DNA of 5,872 nucleotides from NCBI GenBank assembly GCA_002773185.1, contig PFBU01000017.1, forward strand, positions 1 through 5,872. The letters are read 5' to 3'. Within the stretch, counting starts at the first letter, position 1; each line of letters begins with the position of its first letter. Made by a program: the position numbers and the translations under genes. This DNA is from Candidatus Magasanikbacteria bacterium CG10_big_fil_rev_8_21_14_0_10_36_16 (lineage in GTDB: Bacteria; Patescibacteriota; Patescibacteriia; Magasanikbacterales; UBA922). The notes under the pieces are model-generated. The model saw only the letters and a program-made list of their open reading frames with translations. It did no database searches and was not told the DNA's origin. Positions 1-4,754 of the stretch are shown here, one piece after another.

Positions 1-12
1 TTAAAAAACTAA

Positions 13-54
13 ATCCGCGTCTATCTGTTTAATTATCCGCGGAAATCAGCGTTT
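13..54. repeat. Two-unit degenerate intergenic repeat abutting the rpmE start
   Basis: Two related units follow each other: ATCCGCGTCTATCTGTTT at 13-30 and ATCCGCGGAAATCAGCGTTT at 35-54, separated by AATT. Both begin with ATCCGCG and end in an ATCWG...TTT pattern. The repeat is richer in G and C than its surroundings and stops four bases before the rpmE ATG, so it occupies the whole visible leader of that gene. Repeats of the ATCCGCG / ATCAGCG type are, from memory, common between genes in CPR and other environmental bacteria; that is recollection, not a search result. No promoter can be recognised in or before it within the window. Confidence 0.55.
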
Positions 55-58
55 AAAT

Positions 59-379
59 ATGAAACCAAAGATACACCCATCAGTAAGCCCAGTAGTTTTT
101 ATAGACACCTCTTGTGGTGCTGAATTTTTTACTACCTCTACTTTGAAATCAGACAAAACTCGTGAAGTAGACGAGGTTAAGTATTTTGAAATTCCTATCG
201 AAATTTCTTCAGCTTCTCATCCATTCTTTACTGGAAAACAAGTACTTGTTGATACAGCTCGTCGTGTAGAAAAATTCAAAGAAAAAATGGAAAAACAAAC
301 GGCAGCTGCCGATATTCGCAAAGGTAAAAAAGCCAAAAGAACAGCTCGTGCTACAAAAAGAGAAGCCACAGAAAAATAG
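59..379 (+). CDS. rpmE: Large ribosomal subunit protein bL31
   Basis: Ribosomal protein bL31, which binds at the central protuberance of the 50S subunit and helps bridge it to the 30S subunit. The family signature is clear: an N-terminal KPKIHP (residues 2-7) and the core HPFFTGKQ (54-61) followed by VDTARRVEKF (64-73). At 106 residues it is longer than usual (about 65-90), because of extra residues around 31-50 and a basic C-terminal tail (about 80-106, rich in Lys, Arg and Ala). The zinc-binding form carries four cysteines; here only Cys19 remains and the usual C-x-x-C before HPF is S-x-x-S, so this is a zinc-independent version. ATG at 59 is the only usable start: the frame is open upstream to a stop at base 2 but has no other start codon. 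No Shine-Dalgarno sequence is visible. The order rpmE - prfA - prmC is seen in many bacteria and supports the call. A terminator follows directly. Confidence 0.93.
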   Translation: MKPKIHPSVSPVVFIDTSCGAEFFTTSTLKSDKTREVDEVKYFEIPIEISSASHPFFTGKQVLVDTARRVEKFKEKMEKQTAAADIRKGKKAKRTARATKREATEK

Positions 380-393
380 TTTATACATATTAT

Positions 394-423
394 AAAAACG
401 GGTCCTACTTTGGCCTGTTTTTT
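394..423 (+). terminator. Intrinsic terminator of rpmE
   Basis: The left arm AAAAACGGGTC (394-404) pairs with GGCCTGTTTTT (412-422) around a seven-base loop, with two G-T wobbles. The right arm ends in a run of six T (418-423). It lies 15 bases after the rpmE stop and separates rpmE from prfA transcription. Confidence 0.8.
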
Positions 424-509
424 ATTTATCTAAAATAAAGACCACTAAAAAGGTTCTACCAAATAAATTCCAAATAACAAGTAACAAACAAATCGTTAGT
501 AACAATTTA

Positions 510-539
510 ACAATACGACAATACGACAATACGACAATA
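510..539. repeat. 8-bp tandem repeat (ACAATACG, 3.75 copies)
   Basis: Three exact copies of ACAATACG at 510-517, 518-525 and 526-533, then ACAATA at 534-539. The sequence just upstream uses similar words, with AGTAACAA at 480-487 and 498-505, so the spacer looks built from slipped or amplified ACAA-type units. The array ends six bases before the prfA -10 element. Each CGACA is a partial match to a -35 hexamer, so changes in copy number could alter the promoter. Confidence 0.85.
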
Positions 540-551
540 AGATGCTATAAT
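523..551 (+). promoter_or_regulatory. Predicted sigma-70-type promoter for prfA-prmC
   Basis: A consensus -10 box TATAAT (546-551) is preceded by TG at the extended -10 position (TGCTATAAT, 543-551). Seventeen bases further upstream lies ACGACA (523-528), matching TTGACA at four of six positions and contributed by the tandem repeat. Transcription would start near 558, giving a leader of about 35 bases before the prfA ATG. It lies just downstream of the rpmE terminator, where a new promoter is expected. Confidence 0.7.
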
Positions 552-586
552 TATCTCAACCTTATTTCCACTTTATCTCTATTTAT
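549..586. repeat. Dispersed 38-bp repeat, copy A (prfA leader)
   Basis: This segment matches 3444-3481 in the same orientation at 34 of 38 positions, the first 16 bases (AATTATCTCAACCTTA) being identical. On the minus strand it contains three GAGATAA-like words spaced 11 bases apart (GAGATAA, GAAATAA, GAGATAA). Its first three bases overlap the -10 box and the rest forms most of the prfA leader. It encodes nothing and has no clear hairpin. Confidence 0.75.
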
Positions 587-592
587 AAATAT

Positions 593-1651
593 ATGTTGCA
601 AAAGTATATAGATATACAACAAAAATTCTCCCAATTAGAAAAGGATCTACAAGACCCCAAAGTTATTGCTGACCAAAAAAAATTGAAAACTGCTGCCCAA
701 GAATATGATGATTTGAAAGTAGTAGTTGGAAAAGTAAATGAATTAGAAAAATTAGAAAGTGATCTAAAATCTAATGAAGAAATAATAATAGCCAATGAAG
801 ATACTGATTTCGTCGAGATGGCTCAACTAGATTTGGAAGAAATAAAAATAAAAAAAGAAAAACTAGAGGAAGAGCTTTCAGAAATGACCCGTGAAGTAGA
901 TCCAATGGACAAGAAAAATGTCATTGTGGAAATCCGAGCGGGTGCTGGTGGTGACGAAGCTGCTCTTTTTGCTGGCGTACTTATACGTATGTATATGAAA
1001 TATGCTGACCACAAAGGTTGGAAAACAAATTTGATAGATTCCAACCAAATTGGTATTGGTGGTTTCAAAGAAGTCATCTTCTCAATAGAAGGAAAAAACG
1101 TTTACAAAGAAATGAAATATGAAATGGGTGTCCACCGAGTACAACGAATTCCAGAAACTGAAAAATCTGGACGTATTCATACTTCTACTGCTAGTGTTGT
1201 TGTTATGCCAGAAGTTGAAGAAAAAGAATTTGAAATAAAAGATTCTGATCTTCGTATAGATACTTACTGTGCTGGTGGCAATGGTGGACAAAGTGTCAAC
1301 ACGACTTACTCTGCTGTCCGTATCGTCCATTTGCCAACTGGAACTATTGTTCAATGTCAGGATGAAAAATCTCAACAACAAAATAGAATAAAAGCGATGG
1401 GTGTTCTCCGCGCTCGTCTTTATGAAGTAGAGCGTCTCAAACGTGAAGCCGAAGCCAGTGCCAAACGCAAAAGCCAAATTGGTACAGGTGACCGCAGTGA
1501 AAAAATCCGTACTTACAACTATCCCCAAGATAGAATCACCGATCACAGAATCAAAGAAAGTTGGAACAATATTGCCAAAATTTTAGATGGTAATCTGGAA
1601 GAAATAATTGAAAAAATGCGACTAGCTGATTATGCTGAACAAGATCAATAA
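593..1651 (+). CDS. prfA: Peptide chain release factor 1 (RF1)
   Basis: Class I release factor that recognises UAA and UAG in the ribosomal A site and triggers hydrolysis of peptidyl-tRNA. The length (352 residues) is normal. A coiled N-terminal helical domain (about 1-105, rich in Lys and Glu) leads to the conserved GAGGDEAALFAG block. The stop-codon-reading tripeptide is PET (187-189) within RVQRIPETEKSGRIHTS, typical of RF1 rather than RF2 (SPF). The catalytic GGQ is at 231-233, with the unusual context CAGGNGGQSVN in place of RASGAGGQHVN. The C-terminal block RKSQIGTGDRSEKIRTYNYP is also characteristic. No Shine-Dalgarno sequence precedes ATG 593, but the N-terminus fits the family. It has its own extended -10 promoter, and prmC, whose product should methylate the GGQ glutamine, follows after 40 bases without a terminator, so the two are probably co-transcribed. 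Confidence 0.97.
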   Translation: MLQKYIDIQQKFSQLEKDLQDPKVIADQKKLKTAAQEYDDLKVVVGKVNELEKLESDLKSNEEIIIANEDTDFVEMAQLDLEEIKIKKEKLEEELSEMTREVDPMDKKNVIVEIRAGAGGDEAALFAGVLIRMYMKYADHKGWKTNLIDSNQIGIGGFKEVIFSIEGKNVYKEMKYEMGVHRVQRIPETEKSGRIHTSTASVVVMPEVEEKEFEIKDSDLRIDTYCAGGNGGQSVNTTYSAVRIVHLPTGTIVQCQDEKSQQQNRIKAMGVLRARLYEVERLKREAEASAKRKSQIGTGDRSEKIRTYNYPQDRITDHRIKESWNNIAKILDGNLEEIIEKMRLADYAEQDQ

Positions 1652-1652
1652 A

Positions 1653-1688
1653 GCAGAGTAAGTAAATTAAGCAGAATAGGCAGAATAA
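1653..1688. repeat. Iterated 9-bp word (GCAGARTAR) between prfA and prmC
   Basis: The 40-base gap holds GCAGAGTAA (1653-1661), then GCAGAATAG (1671-1679) and GCAGAATAA (1680-1688) in direct tandem, with AGTAAATTAA between the first and second. The array begins immediately after the prfA stop and ends three bases before the prmC ATG, so it occupies the place of a ribosome-binding site without supplying a Shine-Dalgarno sequence. Confidence 0.7.
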
Positions 1689-1691
1689 GTT

Positions 1692-2582
1692 ATGGACATC
1701 AAAACTTTTTTATATAACTCTTCAAAAAGAATCAACAAACTTGATGCTGAAATTCTTCTTGCTCATGTTATACAAAAAACACGTGAGTTTTTATTTGCCA
1801 ATCCTGAATTTGAAATAAATTTTTGGCAAAAAATAAAATTTGAACATCTGGTCAAACAAAGACAAAAAAATATTCCTGTAGCTTATCTAATTGGACATAA
1901 AGAATTTTTTGGTCTAGATTTTTTGGTTAATAAAAGTGTGCTTGTACCCAGACCAGATACTGAGTTGATGGTGGAAACAGCTACTACAGAAATCAATAAA
2001 CAAATATCAATAAACAAAAAGTTTTTACTAATTGATGTTGGGACTGGTTCGGGGTGTATTCCAATTTCTATCTTAAAAACACAAGAACATAAAAACATAA
2101 AAACAATTGCGATTGACGTTTCAAAAAAAGCTTTGTGTGTTGCAAAAAAGAACGCAAAAAAACATAATGTTGAAATTGAATTTTTACATGGCAATTTATT
2201 AGAACCAATGTTTCAACTCTCTGAACTAAGAACTAAAAACACTGAACTTATTATAACCGCTAATCTCCCTTATATCACCGAACAACAATTCCAAAATGAA
2301 CCGTCAATACAACATGAACCAAAACTCGCTCTCGTCGCTGACAACGAAGACCTAGCACTCTACGAAGAACTTCTCAGACAAATTTCCTCACTTGCCCACC
2401 GAAGCTCTGACGGAGTACAGAGCGAAGGAGGGTTCCTCGTTCCACATTCCTCATTCCTCGAGATAGATCCTTCTCAAACTGAAAAAATAAAAATCTTAAT
2501 AAAAAAATACTTACCTGAAGCAAGTATTAAAGTGGAAAAAGATTTGGCAGGATTGGATAGATTAATAATAATAAAAAACTGA
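1692..2582 (+). CDS. prmC: Release factor glutamine methyltransferase PrmC (HemK family)
   Basis: S-adenosylmethionine-dependent enzyme that methylates the side-chain amide of the GGQ glutamine of release factors, improving peptide release. An N-terminal helical domain (about 1-75) contains AYLIGHKEFFGLDF (64-77), followed by LVPRPDTE (84-91), the SAM-binding loop DVGTGSG (115-121), acidic D142 and the catalytic NLPY motif (191-194, a variant of NPPY). The C-terminal FLEIDPSQ (255-262) and AGLDR (286-290) also fit. At 296 residues it is longer than the 277 of E. coli. The surplus lies in linkers that coincide with DNA repeats: a 13-bp direct repeat at residues 101-109, GAACTAA words near 178-186, and a hairpin element at about 231-254 that encodes a non-family stretch. 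Its stop codon lies inside the terminator stem. It probably shares a transcript with prfA; the start has no Shine-Dalgarno sequence. Activity looks intact because the motifs are undisturbed, which is inference. Confidence 0.95.
   Translation: MDIKTFLYNSSKRINKLDAEILLAHVIQKTREFLFANPEFEINFWQKIKFEHLVKQRQKNIPVAYLIGHKEFFGLDFLVNKSVLVPRPDTELMVETATTEINKQISINKKFLLIDVGTGSGCIPISILKTQEHKNIKTIAIDVSKKALCVAKKNAKKHNVEIEFLHGNLLEPMFQLSELRTKNTELIITANLPYITEQQFQNEPSIQHEPKLALVADNEDLALYEELLRQISSLAHRSSDGVQSEGGFLVPHSSFLEIDPSQTEKIKILIKKYLPEASIKVEKDLAGLDRLIIIKN
1992..2018. repeat. 13-bp direct repeat inside prmC
   Basis: ATCAATAAACAAA occurs at 1992-2004 and again at 2006-2018, separated by one T. It encodes the linker around residues 101-109 (INKQISINK) between the LVPRPDTE motif and the SAM-binding loop, a position where PrmC proteins vary in length. 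The 14-base spacing means the two copies are read in different frames, so this is repetition of DNA rather than of protein. Confidence 0.8.
2384..2453. repeat. Palindromic element, copy 1, in-frame inside prmC
   Basis: A left flank TTCCTCACTTGCCC (2384-2397) and a right flank TTCCTCGTTCCACATTCC plus TCA (2433-2453) enclose a hairpin at 2395-2432. From the outside in, the stem has CCC/GGG, an A-A mismatch, CC/GG, a symmetric GAA/GAA internal loop and GCTCTG/CAGAGC, closed by the eight-base loop ACGGAGTA. The same flanks recur at 3494-3540 around a different, shorter hairpin. Here the element is read through in frame and encodes prmC residues about 231-254 (SSLAHRSSDGVQSEGG and following), which do not resemble the usual PrmC linker. 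The second FL (residues 255-256) after the insert resumes the family sequence. Confidence 0.75.
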
Positions 2583-2601
2583 GTTCTAAACTCAGTTTTT
2601 T
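2573..2601. terminator. Bidirectional intrinsic terminator between prmC and the phosphotransferase gene
   Basis: A perfect 13-base-pair stem, AAAAAACTGAGTT (2573-2585) with AACTCAGTTTTTT (2589-2601), closed by the loop CTA. The arms end in A6 and T6, so it can terminate both the plus-strand prfA-prmC transcript and the minus-strand phosphotransferase transcript. The prmC stop codon TGA (2580-2582) is part of the stem. On the other side the stem begins three bases beyond the stop codon (2605-2607) of the shifted phosphotransferase frame. Confidence 0.9.
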
Positions 2602-2604
2602 ATT

Positions 2605-2706
2605 TTAGTCTGTTGTTTTTTCATACTCCAACAACTCAGCCAACATTTTATCAACATCCCAGTCTTTACGTTTCAAAATGATATAATCTTCCAAAATATG
2701 AAAAAA
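2605..2706 (-). other. Out-of-frame C-terminal tail of the phosphotransferase gene (apparent frameshift)
   Basis: In the minus-strand +1 frame the sequence from the T6 tract (A6 on the plus strand, 2701-2706) encodes about 32 residues, FHILEDYIILKRK then DWDVDKMLAELL then EYEKTTD, ending at a TAA at 2605-2607. This reads as ordinary protein with an amphipathic, charged helix, and its stop lies three bases before the terminator stem. The in-frame reading instead adds SYFGRLYHFET and stops at 2666, leaving about 60 untranslated bases. Removing one T from the tract fuses the two frames into a 277-residue protein. The tail frame has no ATG of its own before KM, so it is not a likely separate gene. 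Confidence 0.7.
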
Positions 2707-3439
2707 GTCTACCAATATCTGTCTCTCTGATATCTACACCAGCACATTCCCAATCTATCAATTTTATTCCACTACTAGTTACCAAAATATTTTCTTTTTT
2801 TAAATCAGCATGGCACAGACAAAATTCTATAATATTTTCAAAAATATCAAGATTATTAAACCATTCTCCCAATCTTTTGTTTATCCTATTATATGGTTCA
2901 ACTACTTTTTCCATACCCTCTAAAGCAAAATATCTCTCAATTTTTTTATCTTCTCCATTAGCAAATTCATTATAAATATTACAATGATAAGGTAGATCAC
3001 CATATGTTGACAAAGTGTCATCACATTTATCAAACTGAAACGATGTGTGTAATTTATGTAAGTTTGTTGCAATATCCAAAATATTCTTTTCTGAAATATT
3101 ATTTAATGTTTCACCTTCAATATATTCTACAATAGTTAGATCTTGTTTTATAGAATTTTCATTACTAAAAAAATAAACTTTAGGCGCTATTTTCAATGGT
3201 TCTATAAGTTTGAGAACATCAAATTCTTGTTTTTTCACTCCCCACTCATTTTTTCCTTCATAATAATTTATACGAGCCAAATATTTTTGGTTATAATTTG
3301 CTACCAAATATAAATGCGTACCACCTCCACTTTTAAAAAAGCTAATATCTATTAGATGTTTATAATTCACCCAATCAAAATGTTCATCTTCAAAAAGATT
3401 TTTCAAAAATAAAATATTTTGTTCGTGAACTTTTTCCAT
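2666..3439 (-). CDS. Aminoglycoside/choline-kinase-like phosphotransferase (APH family), apparently frameshifted near its 3' end
   Basis: Protein-kinase-fold small-molecule phosphotransferase of the APH / choline kinase / LicA superfamily, predicted to be cytoplasmic and ATP-dependent. Visible motifs are a glycine-rich nucleotide loop (FKSGGGTHLY, 35-44), the hinge-like VEYIEGE (104-110), the catalytic loop HADLKKENIL (210-219; catalytic Asp212, metal ligand Asn217) and the DFG-equivalent IDWE (228-231; metal ligand Asp229). The following DIGRLF (241-246) matches the family's conserved helix. After residue 245 the frame appears to be lost at a run of six T, and the likely true C-terminus continues in the +1 frame to 2605. 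The catalytic core lies upstream of the shift. The substrate cannot be told: choline, ethanolamine, a sugar or an aminoglycoside are all possible, and resistance should not be assumed. Upstream lies dispersed repeat copy B; the only purine word near the start is a weak GAG. The gene converges on prmC and shares its terminator. Confidence 0.8.
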   Translation of the reverse strand: MEKVHEQNILFLKNLFEDEHFDWVNYKHLIDISFFKSGGGTHLYLVANYNQKYLARINYYEGKNEWGVKKQEFDVLKLIEPLKIAPKVYFFSNENSIKQDLTIVEYIEGETLNNISEKNILDIATNLHKLHTSFQFDKCDDTLSTYGDLPYHCNIYNEFANGEDKKIERYFALEGMEKVVEPYNRINKRLGEWFNNLDIFENIIEFCLCHADLKKENILVTSSGIKLIDWECAGVDIRETDIGRLFSYFGRLYHFET

Positions 3440-3443
3440 AAAA

Positions 3444-3481
3444 AATTATCTCAACCTTATCTCTATTTTATCTCAATTTAT
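3444..3481. repeat. Dispersed 38-bp repeat, copy B (phosphotransferase leader)
   Basis: It matches copy A at 549-586 at 34 of 38 positions. On the minus strand, the sense strand of the adjacent phosphotransferase gene, it contains three exact GAGATAA words at 11-base spacing. It ends four bases before that gene's ATG. It therefore sits immediately upstream of a start codon, as copy A does, but in the opposite orientation relative to the gene. Confidence 0.75.
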
Positions 3482-3493
3482 TTTTCATAATCA

Positions 3494-3540
3494 TTCCTCA
3501 CTTGCCCGCCTAGGGCGGGTTCCTCGTCCCACATTCCCCA
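3494..3540. repeat. Palindromic element, copy 2 (intergenic)
   Basis: A left flank TTCCTCACTTGCCC (3494-3507), a compact hairpin CCCGCC (3505-3510), loop TAG, GGCGGG (3514-3519), and a right flank TTCCTCGTCCCACATTCC plus CCA (3520-3540). The left flank is identical to copy 1 in prmC and the right flank differs from it at two positions, both T to C, while the hairpin core differs entirely. It lies just downstream of the DUF3048 stop. Neither strand has a T-run after the stem, so an intrinsic terminator is not supported. Confidence 0.75.
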
Positions 3541-3545
3541 AAAAA

Positions 3546-4649
3546 CTATTCCCACTCCACATCTCCCCTATCATTCACCACTTCAATCCAAATCTTTCCA
3601 GGTTTCAATGGTATAGGTTGTCCATCCGGACCGTCAAAATTAAACCATCCAGTCCTACCAGTCACACTATCTTTTCTCCATTCACCTTCTTCTTTGTGAC
3701 CATTCTGAAAAATAATAGCCTCACCTTTTCCAATTGTATTTATTTTCAATCTACCATAATCATCAAGCACCTCACTGTGAACTTTTTGGACAATGACAGT
3801 GTCAGCCTCAATCGCGGTTCCGTCTTGATCAAGATGTCTACCTTCCATCTGATAACGAGCATATTTCCTGGTACTACTATTATATTTCCAAACAGCTTCA
3901 TAGCTTGGTGACAAAAATAATACAGTAATTTTATTGACACAAGTTTCCCCCACCCCTTCACAATTGCCAATATCACGAAAATTCCAAGATTTGAAATCTG
4001 TATTTTCTTGCACACCTTTATCTTCCCAGGCCTTTGTCCAATTGTCACTAGAAGTATAGACATTGTGAGGAGCATAGCGGTCAGTACTACGCCAAAAATA
4101 TGGCCCATTGAAAAATTGATCAAAATTAAAAATATTATTATCCGTTTTTATAATATTTAAAGCATCTGGAGAGCCACCAACATGCATATACATAATGTCT
4201 TTGCCATATTCACGCAACCAATCTAGATAATAAGGTCTAGCACTACGCACTGAACCGACTTTGTTGACTTCAGTAGTTACTGGGAAAATTGCCATGAAAC
4301 GAGAATAATTAGCTTCAACAGGCGCTTCATAAACTACAGAGGCTTTGACCAAACCAGATTGTGGTCTGGCATCTACATGATTTTCTATCATCACGGCTAC
4401 CAATTCTGGATTTCTTTCCTCCACACTATTTACACACACACCATCTAGCAAACGAGGAAATTGGCAAAGAGAATTATCTACTTGACCATCTATTTGACTA
4501 TCTACCCCATCATCCACAACTATTTTTGAATTTTTTTTGCCAAAATAACTCCAAGAAAAAATAGACAACAAAACCAGAGCTCCCAAAAAAAGGATAGTTG
4601 CCAAAATATACATAACTTTTGGATTCAAATCTGGAAATTTTAGTTTCAT
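3546..4649 (-). CDS. DUF3048 domain-containing membrane-anchored protein (YerB-like)
   Basis: Protein of the DUF3048 family (Bacillus YerB is a member), whose biochemical role is not established. A short basic N-terminus and one hydrophobic segment (about 13-35) act as a membrane anchor or uncleaved signal, with no lipobox cysteine. An Asp-rich linker follows (about 40-60), then the N-terminal DUF3048 domain with its signatures VMIENHVDARPQSGL (86-100), VYEAPVEANYSRF (106-118) and VGSVRSARPYYLDW (131-144). The C-terminal domain ends with the typical GWFNFDG...PIPLKPGKIWIEVV (334-358). The bulk should be outside the cytoplasmic membrane. Four cysteines in that part (62, 72, 230, 237) could form two disulfides. 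The linker contains a short DNA repeat encoding V/I-D-S/G-Q. The gene has a predicted promoter at 4686-4714 and an AT-rich leader with no Shine-Dalgarno sequence. The phosphotransferase lies 106 bases downstream in the same direction with no terminator between, so readthrough is possible. Confidence 0.9.
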   Translation of the reverse strand: MKLKFPDLNPKVMYILATILFLGALVLLSIFSWSYFGKKNSKIVVDDGVDSQIDGQVDNSLCQFPRLLDGVCVNSVEERNPELVAVMIENHVDARPQSGLVKASVVYEAPVEANYSRFMAIFPVTTEVNKVGSVRSARPYYLDWLREYGKDIMYMHVGGSPDALNIIKTDNNIFNFDQFFNGPYFWRSTDRYAPHNVYTSSDNWTKAWEDKGVQENTDFKSWNFRDIGNCEGVGETCVNKITVLFLSPSYEAVWKYNSSTRKYARYQMEGRHLDQDGTAIEADTVIVQKVHSEVLDDYGRLKINTIGKGEAIIFQNGHKEEGEWRKDSVTGRTGWFNFDGPDGQPIPLKPGKIWIEVVNDRGDVEWE

Positions 4650-4685
4650 AAATAGTAATTATTTTTATAAAGAATATACCAATGT

Positions 4686-4714
4686 ATTTTAGCACACAAA
4701 AATATTTCAATCAA
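4686..4714 (-). promoter_or_regulatory. Predicted promoter of the DUF3048 gene
   Basis: On the minus strand, TTGATT (4709-4714) lies 17 bases from TAAAAT (4686-4691), and TGC directly before it makes an extended -10 (TGCTAAAAT), the same arrangement as at the prfA promoter. The -35 box overlaps the end of the T-run of the upstream bL25 terminator by two bases. The start point would be near 4679, giving a leader of about 30 bases. Confidence 0.6.
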
Positions 4715-4739
4715 AAAACCGTTCACAAAGAACGGTTTT
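4713..4739 (-). terminator. Intrinsic terminator of the zinc-ribbon - rplY operon
   Basis: Read on the minus strand, AAAACCGTTC (4739-4730), loop TTTGT and GAACGGTTTT (4724-4715) form a perfect 10-base-pair stem followed by two more T (six in all). It starts about 15 bases after the rplY stop. The plus-strand side ends in TTTTC only, so it mainly serves the minus strand. Confidence 0.88.
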
Positions 4740-4754
4740 CCTTTAGTACAAAAA

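Noticed and set aside
510..539. Possible CRISPR array from the short tandem repeat
   Set aside because: The unit is 8 bp with no spacers between copies and no cas genes; it is a simple tandem repeat.
424..592. Riboswitch or small RNA in the rpmE-prfA spacer
   Set aside because: The spacer is A-rich and low in complexity, with no stable stems beyond the rpmE terminator.
1082..1546. Long minus-strand open frame opposite prfA (and shorter ones at 583-795 and 823-1077)
   Set aside because: They lie wholly antisense to a clearly coding RF1 gene, and the translations are Phe/Ser/Thr-rich without recognisable motifs, as expected for shadows.
593..2582. Alternative genetic code (UGA as glycine), known in some CPR lineages
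   Set aside because: prmC ends at a UGA located in its terminator stem, and no gene here needs UGA read-through to be complete.
2605..2760. Out-of-frame tail as an independent small gene
   Set aside because: That frame has no ATG before the KM near its end, and it continues smoothly from the phosphotransferase after a one-base correction.
2666..3439. Calling the phosphotransferase an aminoglycoside resistance gene
   Set aside because: Only superfamily motifs are visible; choline, ethanolamine and sugar kinases share them and nothing here indicates the substrate.
3494..3540. Hairpin after the DUF3048 gene as an intrinsic terminator
   Set aside because: The stem is GC-rich, but neither strand has a T-run after it, and its flanks match the copy inside prmC, so it is better explained as a repeat element.
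3618..4123. Open frames overlapping the DUF3048 gene on both strands
   Set aside because: The DUF3048 frame carries conserved motifs throughout; the overlapping frames have none and no start signals.
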